A stretch of 64,000 nucleotides of DNA from Paenibacillus_E violae (lineage in GTDB: Bacteria; Bacillota; Bacilli; Paenibacillales; NBRC-103111). Below are positions 1 to 7,816 of this stretch, piece by piece (within the stretch, counting starts at the first letter, position 1; every line of letters begins with the position of its first letter). The translations under genes were made by a program, and so were the position numbers. The stretch lies in the NCBI RefSeq assembly GCF_032461945.1, contig NZ_JAWCUD010000004.1:248001-312000 (forward strand), read 5' to 3'. The notes below the pieces were generated by a model. It ran no database searches. It was not told the origin of the DNA and was given only the letters and a program-made list of their open reading frames with translations.

Positions 1-189
1 CGGCTGCCTGAGAGGACGCGCACCTGAATCAAGCAGCCACTGTTTTCCAGTTGGCTTATACATCATGGAAACCAGCTTCCCTCCGAGCTGCGGGATGAGT
101 TCTATTTTGAGCGTCTCATTTTCTATGGAAAGAGAGAAGTGCTCTTTATACGTTCCTGTCTGAACCTTCGCTGCATTCCTGTCTTTCAT
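1..189 (-). CDS. Aldose-epimerase-like protein, N-terminal part (cut by window edge)
   Basis: The first 63 codons of a minus-strand gene that runs out of the window. The reading MKDRNAAKVQTG continues to a segment with IPQLGGKLVSM, which resembles the first strands of galactose-mutarotase-fold proteins (aldose 1-epimerase and relatives), where a polypeptide 'xGGxLxSL' turn follows the N-terminal strand. The ATG at 187-189 has a GGAGGAG ribosome site seven bases upstream. It lies 38 bases after the Rieske ferredoxin gene on the same strand, so it is probably the third gene of the desaturase-ferredoxin operon. The catalytic His and Glu residues would lie outside the window, so activity cannot be judged; only the fold-level call is offered. 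Confidence 0.5.
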   Translation of the reverse strand, partial: MKDRNAAKVQTGTYKEHFSLSIENETLKIELIPQLGGKLVSMMYKPTGKQWLLDSGARPLRQP

Positions 190-227
190 AGCATTCTCCT
201 CCCAAAACCCGATGCTCTCTTCCCCTC

Positions 228-545
228 TCAGAGCCTAATGAAAACTTTCCCCGCTTCTACTTTCACTGGATATGTTTTCAAATCAATACATACCGGCGCC
301 CTCTTCGCCTGACCGGTAATCACATCGAATCTCCCGTTATGCTTCGGACATTCGATGATGTTTCCCATGTCAAGTCCCTCTGACAGGTGAAACTTCCCAT
401 GTGTGCAAAACCCCTCCGTCGCATAGTAGTCGTTTCGATCCGTTCGGTATATCGCGAAGGAACGCTCGCTATAATCAAAGCGGATCACGTCTTCCTGTTC
501 AATTTCGTCCGCTCTGCATGCTTCAATCCACTCATCAGGCGCCAT
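228..545 (-). CDS. Rieske-type [2Fe-2S] ferredoxin (MocE-like)
   Basis: A 105-residue protein with the complete Rieske cluster-binding pattern: Cys-x-His in FCTHGKFHL and Cys-x-x-His in ECPKHNGRFD, about 18 residues apart. The length and single domain fit the small ferredoxin that feeds electrons to Rieske oxygenases or membrane desaturase-type enzymes. The annotated family name for such stand-alone proteins is often MocE, after the rhizopine catabolism gene. Its start overlaps the end of the upstream desaturase gene by 11 bases, which implies translational coupling and a shared reaction. No reductase is visible next to it. The substrate of the pair is unknown. Confidence 0.85.
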   Translation of the reverse strand: MAPDEWIEACRADEIEQEDVIRFDYSERSFAIYRTDRNDYYATEGFCTHGKFHLSEGLDMGNIIECPKHNGRFDVITGQAKRAPVCIDLKTYPVKVEAGKVFIRL

Positions 546-1674
546 GTGTCATTCCTCCGGTCCTTGCAGGTTTCGTGCCCGTGCTTTTCAGTTCATTGGG
601 GTCGGACGTTTTCGCCGGACCATAGTAATAAGGACGCGCCGTGCTCGGCAGCGGCTTAACGATCGTAAAGGATGGATCTTTGCCCTGTTTGATGAGCGCG
701 TTCATGACTTCTTTGAGCGCAGCGCCTAGACTGCTGCACGGCTTCGGGCAATCCCCCAGCATTTCATTATGAAGCGCAGGAAGTGCATGATAAGGCACCA
801 TCGGAAACATATGATGCTCAACATGATAATTCATATTCCAGTAGAGAAATCTAAACACGGGATTCAGATATACCGTGCGCGTATTCAAACGATGATCCAA
901 GACATCTTCATGCAGCCCCAAATGCTGCGATAATCCAAATAACAGCATCAGCAATGTACCATAGAATGTCGGCAGGCCAATAAACATAAGCGGCAGGAAA
1001 CTCATTTGATAAATCGCAAGCCCGGTAACAGAGGCTAAAATAAGCAGGTATATGCGTGCTTCCAGGTATGCTTTGGGGCGCTCTGATAGGGGGATGTACT
1101 CATTTTCCGTACGATCCACTTTCCCAACACAATGGAGAAAAAAACGTTTTATTTCTTTCGGCCCGCCGTACAGATGAAGAATCTCCATAAAAAGAATGCG
1201 CCAGATCGGTGGTCTTTCCATAAAAATTTCGGGGTCACGCCCCACAATGTACGTATCGCTATGGTGACGCGTGTGGCTCCAGCGCCATGGTGTTGCAGAC
1301 CGCAGCACCATGAAGGAAGCAATCTGATACACCACTTCATTCATCCAAGGTGTTTTAAAAGCCGTCCCATGCCCGCACTCATGCCAACGCGAATCTCCCG
1401 GGGATGCGTACAAGGTGCCGTAGATAAAAAATGCTGGAACAGCCCACCACGTTCCCCACGAATAATAGGCAAGGATGCCAGTGCCGATGAGAAGCGCGAA
1501 TAAAATAAGGGTATCCCGGATCGCCGGCCCGTCTTTACGTTTCATTAACTCCTTCATCCTCTGACGAGGAATAGGAGACGTGTACCATTCGGTGGTGACA
1601 AGGCCCCTATCTTGTGCTCGCTGATTCTCCTTGCCTGTAAGGCTGTAATCTCTTCTTCCATTGGCTGAAGACAT
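535..1674 (-). CDS. Membrane fatty acid desaturase-family di-iron protein (MocD-like)
   Basis: A 379-residue integral membrane protein with the three histidine clusters of the membrane desaturase/hydroxylase family: HECGH near residue 100, HTRHH near 135 and HVEHH near 285. These bind a di-iron centre that activates oxygen for desaturation or hydroxylation. Hydrophobic pairs flank the clusters as expected. The ATG has a GGAGG site. The gene leads a minus-strand operon with a Rieske ferredoxin, its likely electron donor, and an epimerase-like gene. The pairing matches MocD/MocE of rhizopine catabolism in rhizobia, so the substrate may be a small polar compound or sugar rather than a lipid; that is inference. 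A divergent AraC regulator starts 167 bases away. Confidence 0.8.
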   Translation of the reverse strand: MSSANGRRDYSLTGKENQRAQDRGLVTTEWYTSPIPRQRMKELMKRKDGPAIRDTLILFALLIGTGILAYYSWGTWWAVPAFFIYGTLYASPGDSRWHECGHGTAFKTPWMNEVVYQIASFMVLRSATPWRWSHTRHHSDTYIVGRDPEIFMERPPIWRILFMEILHLYGGPKEIKRFFLHCVGKVDRTENEYIPLSERPKAYLEARIYLLILASVTGLAIYQMSFLPLMFIGLPTFYGTLLMLLFGLSQHLGLHEDVLDHRLNTRTVYLNPVFRFLYWNMNYHVEHHMFPMVPYHALPALHNEMLGDCPKPCSSLGAALKEVMNALIKQGKDPSFTIVKPLPSTARPYYYGPAKTSDPNELKSTGTKPARTGGMTHGA

Positions 1675-1759
1675 CTGAGCGCCTCCTTCTCCTTGATGAT
1701 TATGCTTTCATTGTACAGACCCACCCTACGGAAGTATTTATCCCAAAGTAACAAAATGG

Positions 1760-1777
1760 TTACCAAAATCACACTAT
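1760..1777. repeat. 18-bp exact repeat, intergenic copy (second copy 2219-2236)
   Basis: The 18-mer starting TTACCAAAATC is present here between the divergent desaturase and AraC-family genes, and again without mismatch at 2219-2236 inside the AraC coding region, 459 bases downstream. The intergenic copy lies just upstream of a TATAAT at 1798-1803 that could be the -10 of the AraC gene. An AraC-family regulator binding both its promoter and an internal site would explain it, but this is inference. Confidence 0.45.
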
Positions 1778-1841
1778 GGCAAATTCCCATAAATTTGTAT
1801 AATGGAATTAGGCACTTGGACGGATCATGCGGAGGCGAACG

Positions 1842-2726
1842 ATGACGACTAAGCTTTATTTTATGGAGCCAAGCGAAACGCTCGAACAGTTAAAGCAGTA
1901 TTATTTCCCGCCGTATATTACGCTTGCCCATATGTTCCATGCCCCTAACGGCTGGAAATTGAAACCACGCTCGTTGAAGCAATATCAACTGCAATATGTG
2001 GTTGAAGGAGTTGCAGACTATCATATTAGCGGGCATGATTATGTTACGGAACGTGGGGATTTGATCTTTCACAGACCGAACGAGCCCCATTACGTCACCA
2101 CCCGCCCGAACGAGCCTTATGTCTGCATCTCGATTGTTTTCCATTTCGGCGAATCCGGTTTCCCCGTTCAACAAATTCTGGATGCTTCCAATGAAACCGG
2201 TCCTCATTACATGGGGAATTACCAAAATCACACTATCGAGCATAAGCTGACTGAACTTGTACACCATTACCGGATGCCTGAGGTAACAGACCACTTTCTC
2301 TGTCAAAGCCTGCTGACACAGGTTTTACTTCAAATGTCCAAGCAAAAAAAAGAGCTCGCTGTCAGCCCTTCGAAGAAAGAAGATGCTAACAAAGCGAAGC
2401 TCATTCTTATACGCAACTATATCTCCAACCACTTGCAGGTTGGATTTACGCATCAAGACCTGGAGAAATTGACCGGCTGGAGCCGCAATTACATTATTAC
2501 GCAATTCCGCACCGCATTTGGCATGTCACCCGTGCAATATTTGGTCTGGGTCCGATTGGAGAAGGCCAAGGAACTGGCGCTTCAATCCGGGCAATCATTT
2601 GGCGAAATTGCCAATGAGGTGGGCTACACGAATATCCATGCATTCGGGAAAATTTTCAAGCGAAAAACGGGTATGAGTCTTAGTCAATTTTGCGCTACAC
2701 TTTTCAAAGACACACCGGACCAGTAG
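1842..2726 (+). CDS. AraC-family transcriptional regulator with N-terminal cupin
   Basis: A regulator of 294 residues from the ATG at 1842; this start is preferred over the in-frame ATG at 1827 because a GGAGG at 1831-1835 sits the right distance ahead of it. The N-terminal half is a cupin-like sensing domain (HISGHDYVTERGDLIFHRPNEPHY has the usual His-rich turns). The C-terminal ~100 residues hold two helix-turn-helix motifs, including the second-motif signature GEIANEVGYTNIHAFGKIFK followed by KTGMSLSQF. It is divergent from the desaturase/ferredoxin operon and so probably controls it. It ends four bases before the convergent alginate lyase gene. Confidence 0.85.
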   Translation: MTTKLYFMEPSETLEQLKQYYFPPYITLAHMFHAPNGWKLKPRSLKQYQLQYVVEGVADYHISGHDYVTERGDLIFHRPNEPHYVTTRPNEPYVCISIVFHFGESGFPVQQILDASNETGPHYMGNYQNHTIEHKLTELVHHYRMPEVTDHFLCQSLLTQVLLQMSKQKKELAVSPSKKEDANKAKLILIRNYISNHLQVGFTHQDLEKLTGWSRNYIITQFRTAFGMSPVQYLVWVRLEKAKELALQSGQSFGEIANEVGYTNIHAFGKIFKRKTGMSLSQFCATLFKDTPDQ

Positions 2727-2730
2727 CAGC

Positions 2731-4008
2731 TTATTGATGTGTGACCGAATAGTCGTACACCCAGTTCTCCGCATAGGCATCCGGACTTTCACCAGGCGCA
2801 GTTGAATCATTGGATTGCGTATAGTTTCCAATTTTGAAGAAACACCCTGTTACATTTTTCGTTTGCGTGTAAGGCACAGTTTGACCGTTGTATTCATAGG
2901 AAATGACTCCATTCGCTACAATGATTTTAACCGTAAATAAAGTTCCCAGCGTATAATTGCTGTCGAGCAAATAACCATGCGTATTATCCCCGTCTGTAAT
3001 GTAAATTTTTGCTGTCGTGGAAACGCCGCCAGGATTATTGCCTTCGACACGGAAGACAGTCACATCATCATTGGCATCGTGAATTTGGCCAACGACCGTT
3101 TGCGGTTTAACTGTTGTCAGATGCGTCACTTTTTGCTTAATATACATCGTATGTGTTTTCCCGTCATTACTACCCCAAGACATCTGATTGCTGGAATCTC
3201 CAGTCGTATAGTTATCTTTCATCTCGCGCAGCTCACTTCTAGGATTGCTGGACCCTGATGTTGACACAGCGCCATGGTTCGCGCGAAATTGAACGGCATA
3301 GCCATCCGCATCGTGCACAACTTTAAACCAAGGGTCGATGGAATACGTATTTAACGCTGGTTGTAATACTTCTAGTGGACTAGTCGAGCCGGATTGCTTC
3401 GGAATCGGCAAAGTGATTTTCCAATTTTTCAAGTATAGGACATCAGATGGAAGTGTTGGAGTTGTAGGTGGCGTCGGTGTTGGTGTGGTTGTTGGCGTTG
3501 CGGTAGGAGTTGGCGTCGAGCCAGTGCCGCTGTCAAGGGTAAAATCATCAAAGCGTACATCGGAAGAGCCCGTGCTTCTAGTGAAAATTACGGCGCTGGT
3601 ATTCGTCGCCCCTGTCGTAAAGTTGACGGTAAATTGCGTCCAAGTTGAGGTATTGCCGCCAGCCGTAACTTCGCTGCCGCCAAAGGTATTAGCGCCAATA
3701 ACGCCTTGACCCAAAATCCAGGCTTTCAACGTATAATCGGTGTTCGCTGTTAGACCGGATATGGTTTGCTGATAACCGCCACCGCTAGCTGTGGATTTGG
3801 CCGAACGAGTACCCGAGTGATGATCGCTCGTTGAGATCGCAGCGGAGCCAACCTTCGTCCATCCTGTTGCATCACTTTCGAAGCCAGGATTAGTGATCGC
3901 AATGGATGCGGCTGTTACCGACGTAACATTGCTGAAAATTAATGCGGTTGACAACAGCAAGGAAAGCATTACTAAGTAATGAATGGGTTTTAGCATTTTT
4001 TTTCGCAT
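2731..4008 (-). CDS. Secreted polysaccharide lyase family 7 (alginate lyase-like) with N-terminal carbohydrate-binding-like domain
   Basis: A 425-residue secreted enzyme. A signal peptide ends near residue 34 (hydrophobic core then TAA-S). Residues about 35-160 form a CBM4/9-like beta-sandwich (NPGFESDATGWTK opening). A Pro/Thr linker spans about 161-188. The catalytic domain carries the three PL7 signatures: RSELREM, a QIH motif and FFKIGNYTQS, the last a variant of the usual YFKAGxYxQ. In the family the Gln, His and Tyr of these motifs carry out beta-elimination of uronate-containing polymers, typically alginate. AGGAGG sits six bases before the ATG. The gene is monocistronic; a cre-like site lies upstream. 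Actual substrate (alginate or another polyuronate) is not decided by sequence alone. Confidence 0.88.
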   Translation of the reverse strand: MRKKMLKPIHYLVMLSLLLSTALIFSNVTSVTAASIAITNPGFESDATGWTKVGSAAISTSDHHSGTRSAKSTASGGGYQQTISGLTANTDYTLKAWILGQGVIGANTFGGSEVTAGGNTSTWTQFTVNFTTGATNTSAVIFTRSTGSSDVRFDDFTLDSGTGSTPTPTATPTTTPTPTPPTTPTLPSDVLYLKNWKITLPIPKQSGSTSPLEVLQPALNTYSIDPWFKVVHDADGYAVQFRANHGAVSTSGSSNPRSELREMKDNYTTGDSSNQMSWGSNDGKTHTMYIKQKVTHLTTVKPQTVVGQIHDANDDVTVFRVEGNNPGGVSTTAKIYITDGDNTHGYLLDSNYTLGTLFTVKIIVANGVISYEYNGQTVPYTQTKNVTGCFFKIGNYTQSNDSTAPGESPDAYAENWVYDYSVTHQ

Positions 4009-4175
4009 AATAATCCTCCTAGTTAATGGTCAACTTTTGTGTTCTGAGTTCGAAGCAGTACGCAATGCTGTTCATTCAGAAAATCAGTGTGAGGCAATCT
4101 GAAGGCGAACAATGACTTTTGTGCTGCAGGCCTAGGTGACCTCCTTTCATGTTCGAATACTAGCGTTTATTTCCG

Positions 4176-4189
4176 TGTAAGCGCTTAAC
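4176..4189. promoter_or_regulatory. cre-like site upstream of the PL7 gene
   Basis: TGTAAGCGCTTAAC resembles the CcpA catabolite-response element but ends AC where CA is usual. The same 14-mer occurs at 30952-30965 ahead of another carbohydrate-type operon, which supports a shared regulator. Apart from this site, the 259 bases between the PL7 start and the aldo/keto reductase terminator show no gene. Confidence 0.45.
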
Positions 4190-4267
4190 AATGTTCATTA
4201 TAGTTAAATTCTTCCTATCCCTGTAGCGTTTTTTTTAGGTCCACTTGTGTTATTCCTAGAGTCAGCA

Positions 4268-4312
4268 CAAAAAGGGCCACTCCTCAGAAGATCACCTTCC
4301 TGGAGCAGCCCT
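4268..4312 (-). terminator. Rho-independent terminator of the aldo/keto reductase gene
   Basis: On the minus strand an 11-bp stem (AGGGCTGCTCC paired with GGAGTGGCCCT, two G-U pairs) is followed by five T residues, 13 bases past the reductase stop codon. Confidence 0.85.
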
Positions 4313-4324
4313 CTATTCACTGTC

Positions 4325-5326
4325 TTAATTTCTAACTAGATTCGCTTGGGGATTTCTCGTCACCGCATCGAGCTCTTTCAGTTCCTCCTGAGTTAACTTC
4401 TCAGCAACCGTTGGCAAAATATCCGTAATGTGATGCGGTTTGGACACACCCAGAATCGCCGATGTGACTCCCTGCGTACTCAGAACCCAGCTCAGCGCTA
4501 GCTGAGCAAGCGTCCAACCCTTCCGAGCTGCGATTGGTTTCAACTGCTCCACAATGTGGAAATGCCGCTCTTGCTCCAGCAGCACTTGCAGCCGCTTCTC
4601 ATTGGCAGCGCCACGAGTTCCTGCAGGCGGTTGCTGACCGTAGGCGTATTTCCCCGTCAAAAGTCCGCGTCCCAGCGGGCTGTACACGATAACGCCTACG
4701 CCTTCCGAGATGGCGAAAGGCAACAGCTCCTGCTCGATTCCGCGTGCAATCAGGCTGTATTCCGGCTGAACGCTCTCGAAGCGTTCAAGCCGCTGCAGTG
4801 CAGAGATGCCATGAGCTTTGGCGATCTGCCACGCCGCATAGTTCGAGGCGCCGATGTAGCGAACTTTTCCTTGACGAACAAGGTCGTCCAACGCGCGCAA
4901 CGTTTCTTCGAGCGGTGTTTGTTCGTCGAATCTATGTACTTGGTACAAGTCAATATAATCGGTTTTCAATCGTTTAAGACTATTTTCAACAGCACGGTAA
5001 ATATGGTATCGGCTTTGACCAGCATCATTCGGGCCTAGTCCGACACGTCCGTGAACTTTGGTCGCGAGCACGATTTCATGGCGGCGCGCACCAAGCAAGT
5101 TGCCGAGAATCGTTTCGGACTCGCCGGTTTCAAGCGGGTTATCCTTGTCCATCCCAGAGCCATACACATCAGCTGTATCAATAAGGGTAATTCCCGCATC
5201 AAGCGCCGTGTCCAGCACTTCTGCAGATTCCTTCTCCCCGATCCATCTGCCGAAAGCCATCGTGCCCAGACTTACCTCCGAAACGCGCAATCCTGATCGG
5301 CCAAGACGTCTTTGTCCAATACTCAT
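4325..5326 (-). CDS. Aldo/keto reductase
   Basis: A 333-residue NADPH-dependent oxidoreductase of the aldo/keto reductase superfamily. The start at 5326 (MSIGQRRLGRSGL) is chosen because AGGGAG precedes it; the longer frame to a TTG at 5407 adds a basic tail without homology. The catalytic tetrad is visible: Asp and Tyr in LIDTADVYGSG, Lys in VLATKVHG and His in YQVHRFD. The NADP-binding C-terminal segment with YSPLGRGLLTGKY and LGVSKPHHI is present. The family reduces aldehydes and ketones or oxidises sugars. A sigma-A promoter and a dyad operator lie upstream, so expression is probably induced, perhaps by a reactive carbonyl; that is inference. Confidence 0.9.
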   Translation of the reverse strand: MSIGQRRLGRSGLRVSEVSLGTMAFGRWIGEKESAEVLDTALDAGITLIDTADVYGSGMDKDNPLETGESETILGNLLGARRHEIVLATKVHGRVGLGPNDAGQSRYHIYRAVENSLKRLKTDYIDLYQVHRFDEQTPLEETLRALDDLVRQGKVRYIGASNYAAWQIAKAHGISALQRLERFESVQPEYSLIARGIEQELLPFAISEGVGVIVYSPLGRGLLTGKYAYGQQPPAGTRGAANEKRLQVLLEQERHFHIVEQLKPIAARKGWTLAQLALSWVLSTQGVTSAILGVSKPHHITDILPTVAEKLTQEELKELDAVTRNPQANLVRN

Positions 5327-5417
5327 ATTCACATCTCCCTGTCTGTTGGTATTAAAAAAAAAGGGCAATCCCTCAAAGGATCGCCTCCGTTTTCTACGGT
5401 CGGTCAAACTGCTTCAC

Positions 5418-5444
5418 TTAAACCAAGTTAATCACTTGGATTAA
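5418..5444. promoter_or_regulatory. Dyad operator ahead of the aldo/keto reductase gene
   Basis: Two 11-bp arms (TTAAACCAAGT and ACTTGGATTAA, ten of eleven positions complementary) flank a 5-bp spacer. The dyad lies directly downstream of the -10 element, over the expected transcription start, as a repressor site would. The cognate regulator is not identified. Confidence 0.6.
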
Positions 5445-5448
5445 TCCC

Positions 5449-5477
5449 ATATTATCACCACGATGTCTAATCGTCAA
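5449..5477 (-). promoter_or_regulatory. Sigma-A-type promoter of the aldo/keto reductase gene
   Basis: On the minus strand TTGACG (5472-5477) and TAATAT (5449-5454) are separated by 17 bases. The predicted start falls within the dyad at 5418-5444, about 115 bases before the chosen ATG. Confidence 0.6.
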
Positions 5478-5489
5478 CCTGCCGATTGG

Positions 5490-5636
5490 TTATTTCAGCA
5501 CGTAATATCGGATAATATATTCATCCAATTGTTGGCTAATCGCAACGACCTTTTCATGGGTAAAACAGCCGTGACGCTCGGCTTCCTCTATCATCTTCAT
5601 GCGTAATGCTTCAATTTTCTGCAACAAAAGTTCCAT
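5490..5636 (-). CDS. Spo0E-family aspartyl-phosphate phosphatase (small)
   Basis: A 48-residue protein. It begins MELLLQKIEALRMKMIEEAE and contains SQQLDEYIIRYY, matching the Spo0E signature S(Q)xLDxxI in a two-helix hairpin. Family members dephosphorylate Spo0A~P and so hold back sporulation. The length fits the short Spo0E paralogues. The ATG at 5634-5636 has only a weak ribosome site, and an in-frame stop lies just upstream, so no longer start is possible. It follows the multi-PAS sensor kinase on the same strand by about 150 bases, placing a kinase that may feed the phosphorelay and a phosphatase that drains it side by side. Confidence 0.8.
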   Translation of the reverse strand: MELLLQKIEALRMKMIEEAERHGCFTHEKVVAISQQLDEYIIRYYVLK

Positions 5637-5785
5637 CTCAACAGTTCACACCAATTCTGTTCAGTTTCGTTAGTGTCTTTATTATAAATCATGATTCCGC
5701 AGAAGTTTGTAAAACTTTGTCGACATGTTTTGAAGAATTTGTGAAATTTTATTTCAAGATGAAAAAGACGTTGAAAGCACGCTTT

Positions 5786-7693
5786 TTATAGCACAAAAGG
5801 GAGTTCTATATCAATGACTGTCCCTACTCCCAGCTTGCTTTGAATCCTCATGCTCCCATGGTGCGCTTCAATAATCCGGTAACAAACCATGAGTCCGAGC
5901 CCGGTTCCTTCTTCTTTTGTCGTAAAAAAAGGGTCACCCAGTCTAGGTATGAGCTCCTCAGCAATCCCAATCCCATTGTCTTTGAGCTTAATCAACATCT
6001 TCTTATTTCCTAGACGTTGAATAGCGATTTGAATAATTCCGCCGCCTGGCATGGCCTCCACGGAATTTTTCAACAAATTGATAAAGACCTGTTTCAACTG
6101 GCCTTCATCGCTTTTAACCATATGTACGTCATCGTTCATCCGATTAAAATCAATCTCGACATTATGCAAGAGTGCCTGAGGCTGAAGCAAAGAGACCACA
6201 TTATCGATAATGTCACCAACGTTTTTATCTTCAAATCTGCTTCTTTGCGGCTTCGAAATGAGCATGAATTCGTTTACAATGCTGTTGATTCGATTTAATT
6301 CTACCAACATGATATCTGTGTACTCGACGATTTTTTGGGCAGGAGCGCACTTGATAAGCTTTAGAAACCCTACAAGTGAGGTTAAGGGATTTCGAATTTC
6401 ATGCGCGATTCCTGCCGCTAATTGTCCGACTACGGAGAGTTTTTCCGATTGGAGCAGCATCTCTTCCGCTGTCTTGCGTTCGGTGATATCTCTTAGCACC
6501 GTCTGGATAACAGGACGTTCCAAATATTTATGAAGTACGACAGATGAAGCCTCAATGGCAATACGATCTCCGTGCAGTCCTAACAGGTTCAGTTCAATAA
6601 ATGGTATATATTTATCGACGAACTCAACGGACTTGACTCTCTCTTTAAAAATCTCATGAAAATCAGGGTGTATGAACTCAATAACGCTTTTACCAATAAC
6701 CTCATTCTGCGTTACCGCCCCTAACAGCTTCAACCCGATATCATTGATATAACAAATGATGCCTTCCTGATGCACAAGGATCGGCTCAGGGAGCAATTTA
6801 ATCATACGCCTATACTCTTCATCCCGTTCGCGAACGATGCTTTCCATCACTTTTTTATGTGTAATATCTCTGCATAATAATTGAACCGACGGCTTGCCCA
6901 AATATTCAACCGGAACGGCTCTGATTTCGACATTGATCAGTTGGTTGTCCAGCCTTACCAACTTCTTCTCAATAATATCCGTAGGCTTCTTGGTTTTCAG
7001 TAAATCCTCTACCTGCGCTTGAAGCTCGTCTCTTTCATCCGGATGAATAAATTCTTTGGCTAACTTCCCTCGAAGCTGGTTTTCACTTTCAGCACCTACC
7101 AGCTTTAATGCGGCAGGGTTTGCATATACGATAACAGATTCACTGTATACAATAATGGGTTCCGGTGAATGTTCGACCAAATTGCGATAGCGTTCTTCGC
7201 TTTCTTTCAGCTTCACATCTTCCATTTTTCGATTAGAAATGTCTCTAGCTACTTCCACTAACGCAAAAATGCGGCCTTCGTTGTCCTTCAGCGGGGATAT
7301 CGTCATGCTGGCAAAAAAAGAATCGCCATTTTTGCGAAGCTTATGCGTCTCATAACTCTCAGCCTGATCATGGTCAATTACACGGGAATGAATATTTCTT
7401 ACTCGGTCAACTTCGTATAAGGGAACGGTCTTTAAACACTTTTCATAAACCTCATCATTCGTCCACCCATACATGTCTTCATACGCTTTGTTCACCTGCA
7501 AAATGTGATTTTCAAGATCAATAACTGCGATGCTGGCATTTGTATGGTGAAAGCAAAGGTCGAATAGTTGGTTAATTTGCTGCATCCAATTTGTCGGTAT
7601 TGGTTTACTCTGTACCCTTTTATCCATGTTGTTAGTCCTCACCCTATCAATAAACGCATGTGTTTTTAGTAACAATTCTATGTTCTTCGGCAT
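5786..7693 (-). CDS. Cytosolic multi-PAS sensor histidine kinase (sporulation-kinase-like)
   Basis: A 635-residue kinase from the ATG at 7693, which follows a GGAAAGGAAA ribosome site; the frame is open further upstream but runs into a terminator. No membrane segment is present. Three or four PAS domains occupy about residues 25-400, with the repeating FIHPDE/FIHPDF and DITHKK/DITERK edges. Then come the HisKA H-box (GIAHEIRNPLTSL), N-box (FINLLKNSVEAM), G1 (DNGIGI) and G2 (GTGLGL). The layout matches soluble kinases such as KinA/KinE that phosphorylate Spo0F. No response regulator is adjacent, which fits a phosphorelay input, and the neighbouring Spo0E-like gene supports the idea. The signal is unknown. 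Confidence 0.85.
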   Translation of the reverse strand: MPKNIELLLKTHAFIDRVRTNNMDKRVQSKPIPTNWMQQINQLFDLCFHHTNASIAVIDLENHILQVNKAYEDMYGWTNDEVYEKCLKTVPLYEVDRVRNIHSRVIDHDQAESYETHKLRKNGDSFFASMTISPLKDNEGRIFALVEVARDISNRKMEDVKLKESEERYRNLVEHSPEPIIVYSESVIVYANPAALKLVGAESENQLRGKLAKEFIHPDERDELQAQVEDLLKTKKPTDIIEKKLVRLDNQLINVEIRAVPVEYLGKPSVQLLCRDITHKKVMESIVRERDEEYRRMIKLLPEPILVHQEGIICYINDIGLKLLGAVTQNEVIGKSVIEFIHPDFHEIFKERVKSVEFVDKYIPFIELNLLGLHGDRIAIEASSVVLHKYLERPVIQTVLRDITERKTAEEMLLQSEKLSVVGQLAAGIAHEIRNPLTSLVGFLKLIKCAPAQKIVEYTDIMLVELNRINSIVNEFMLISKPQRSRFEDKNVGDIIDNVVSLLQPQALLHNVEIDFNRMNDDVHMVKSDEGQLKQVFINLLKNSVEAMPGGGIIQIAIQRLGNKKMLIKLKDNGIGIAEELIPRLGDPFFTTKEEGTGLGLMVCYRIIEAHHGSMRIQSKLGVGTVIDIELPFVL

Positions 7694-7753
7694 TTTCCTT
7701 TCCTTGTAAGGGTAAAAATTGATTTTCCATTTCATGGATAATGTCGAACACAC

Positions 7754-7783
7754 AAAAAAGAGCGGCTCAGCAAGAGCCAGCTC
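7754..7783 (-). terminator. Terminator of the PhyH-type dioxygenase gene
   Basis: Minus-strand stem GAGC-T-GGCTC with GAGCCGCTC, a 9-bp stem with one bulge, followed by six T residues. It lies between the dioxygenase stop and the kinase start, separating the two transcripts. Confidence 0.8.
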
Positions 7784-7816
7784 CTTATTTCGGGAAGATC
7801 GATACTGCTTGATGGA

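Noticed and set aside
5760..5785. Terminator just after the PAS kinase gene
   Set aside because: The AAAAAGCGT / ACGTCTTTTT hairpin is weak, AT-rich and bulged, so it was not listed as a feature.
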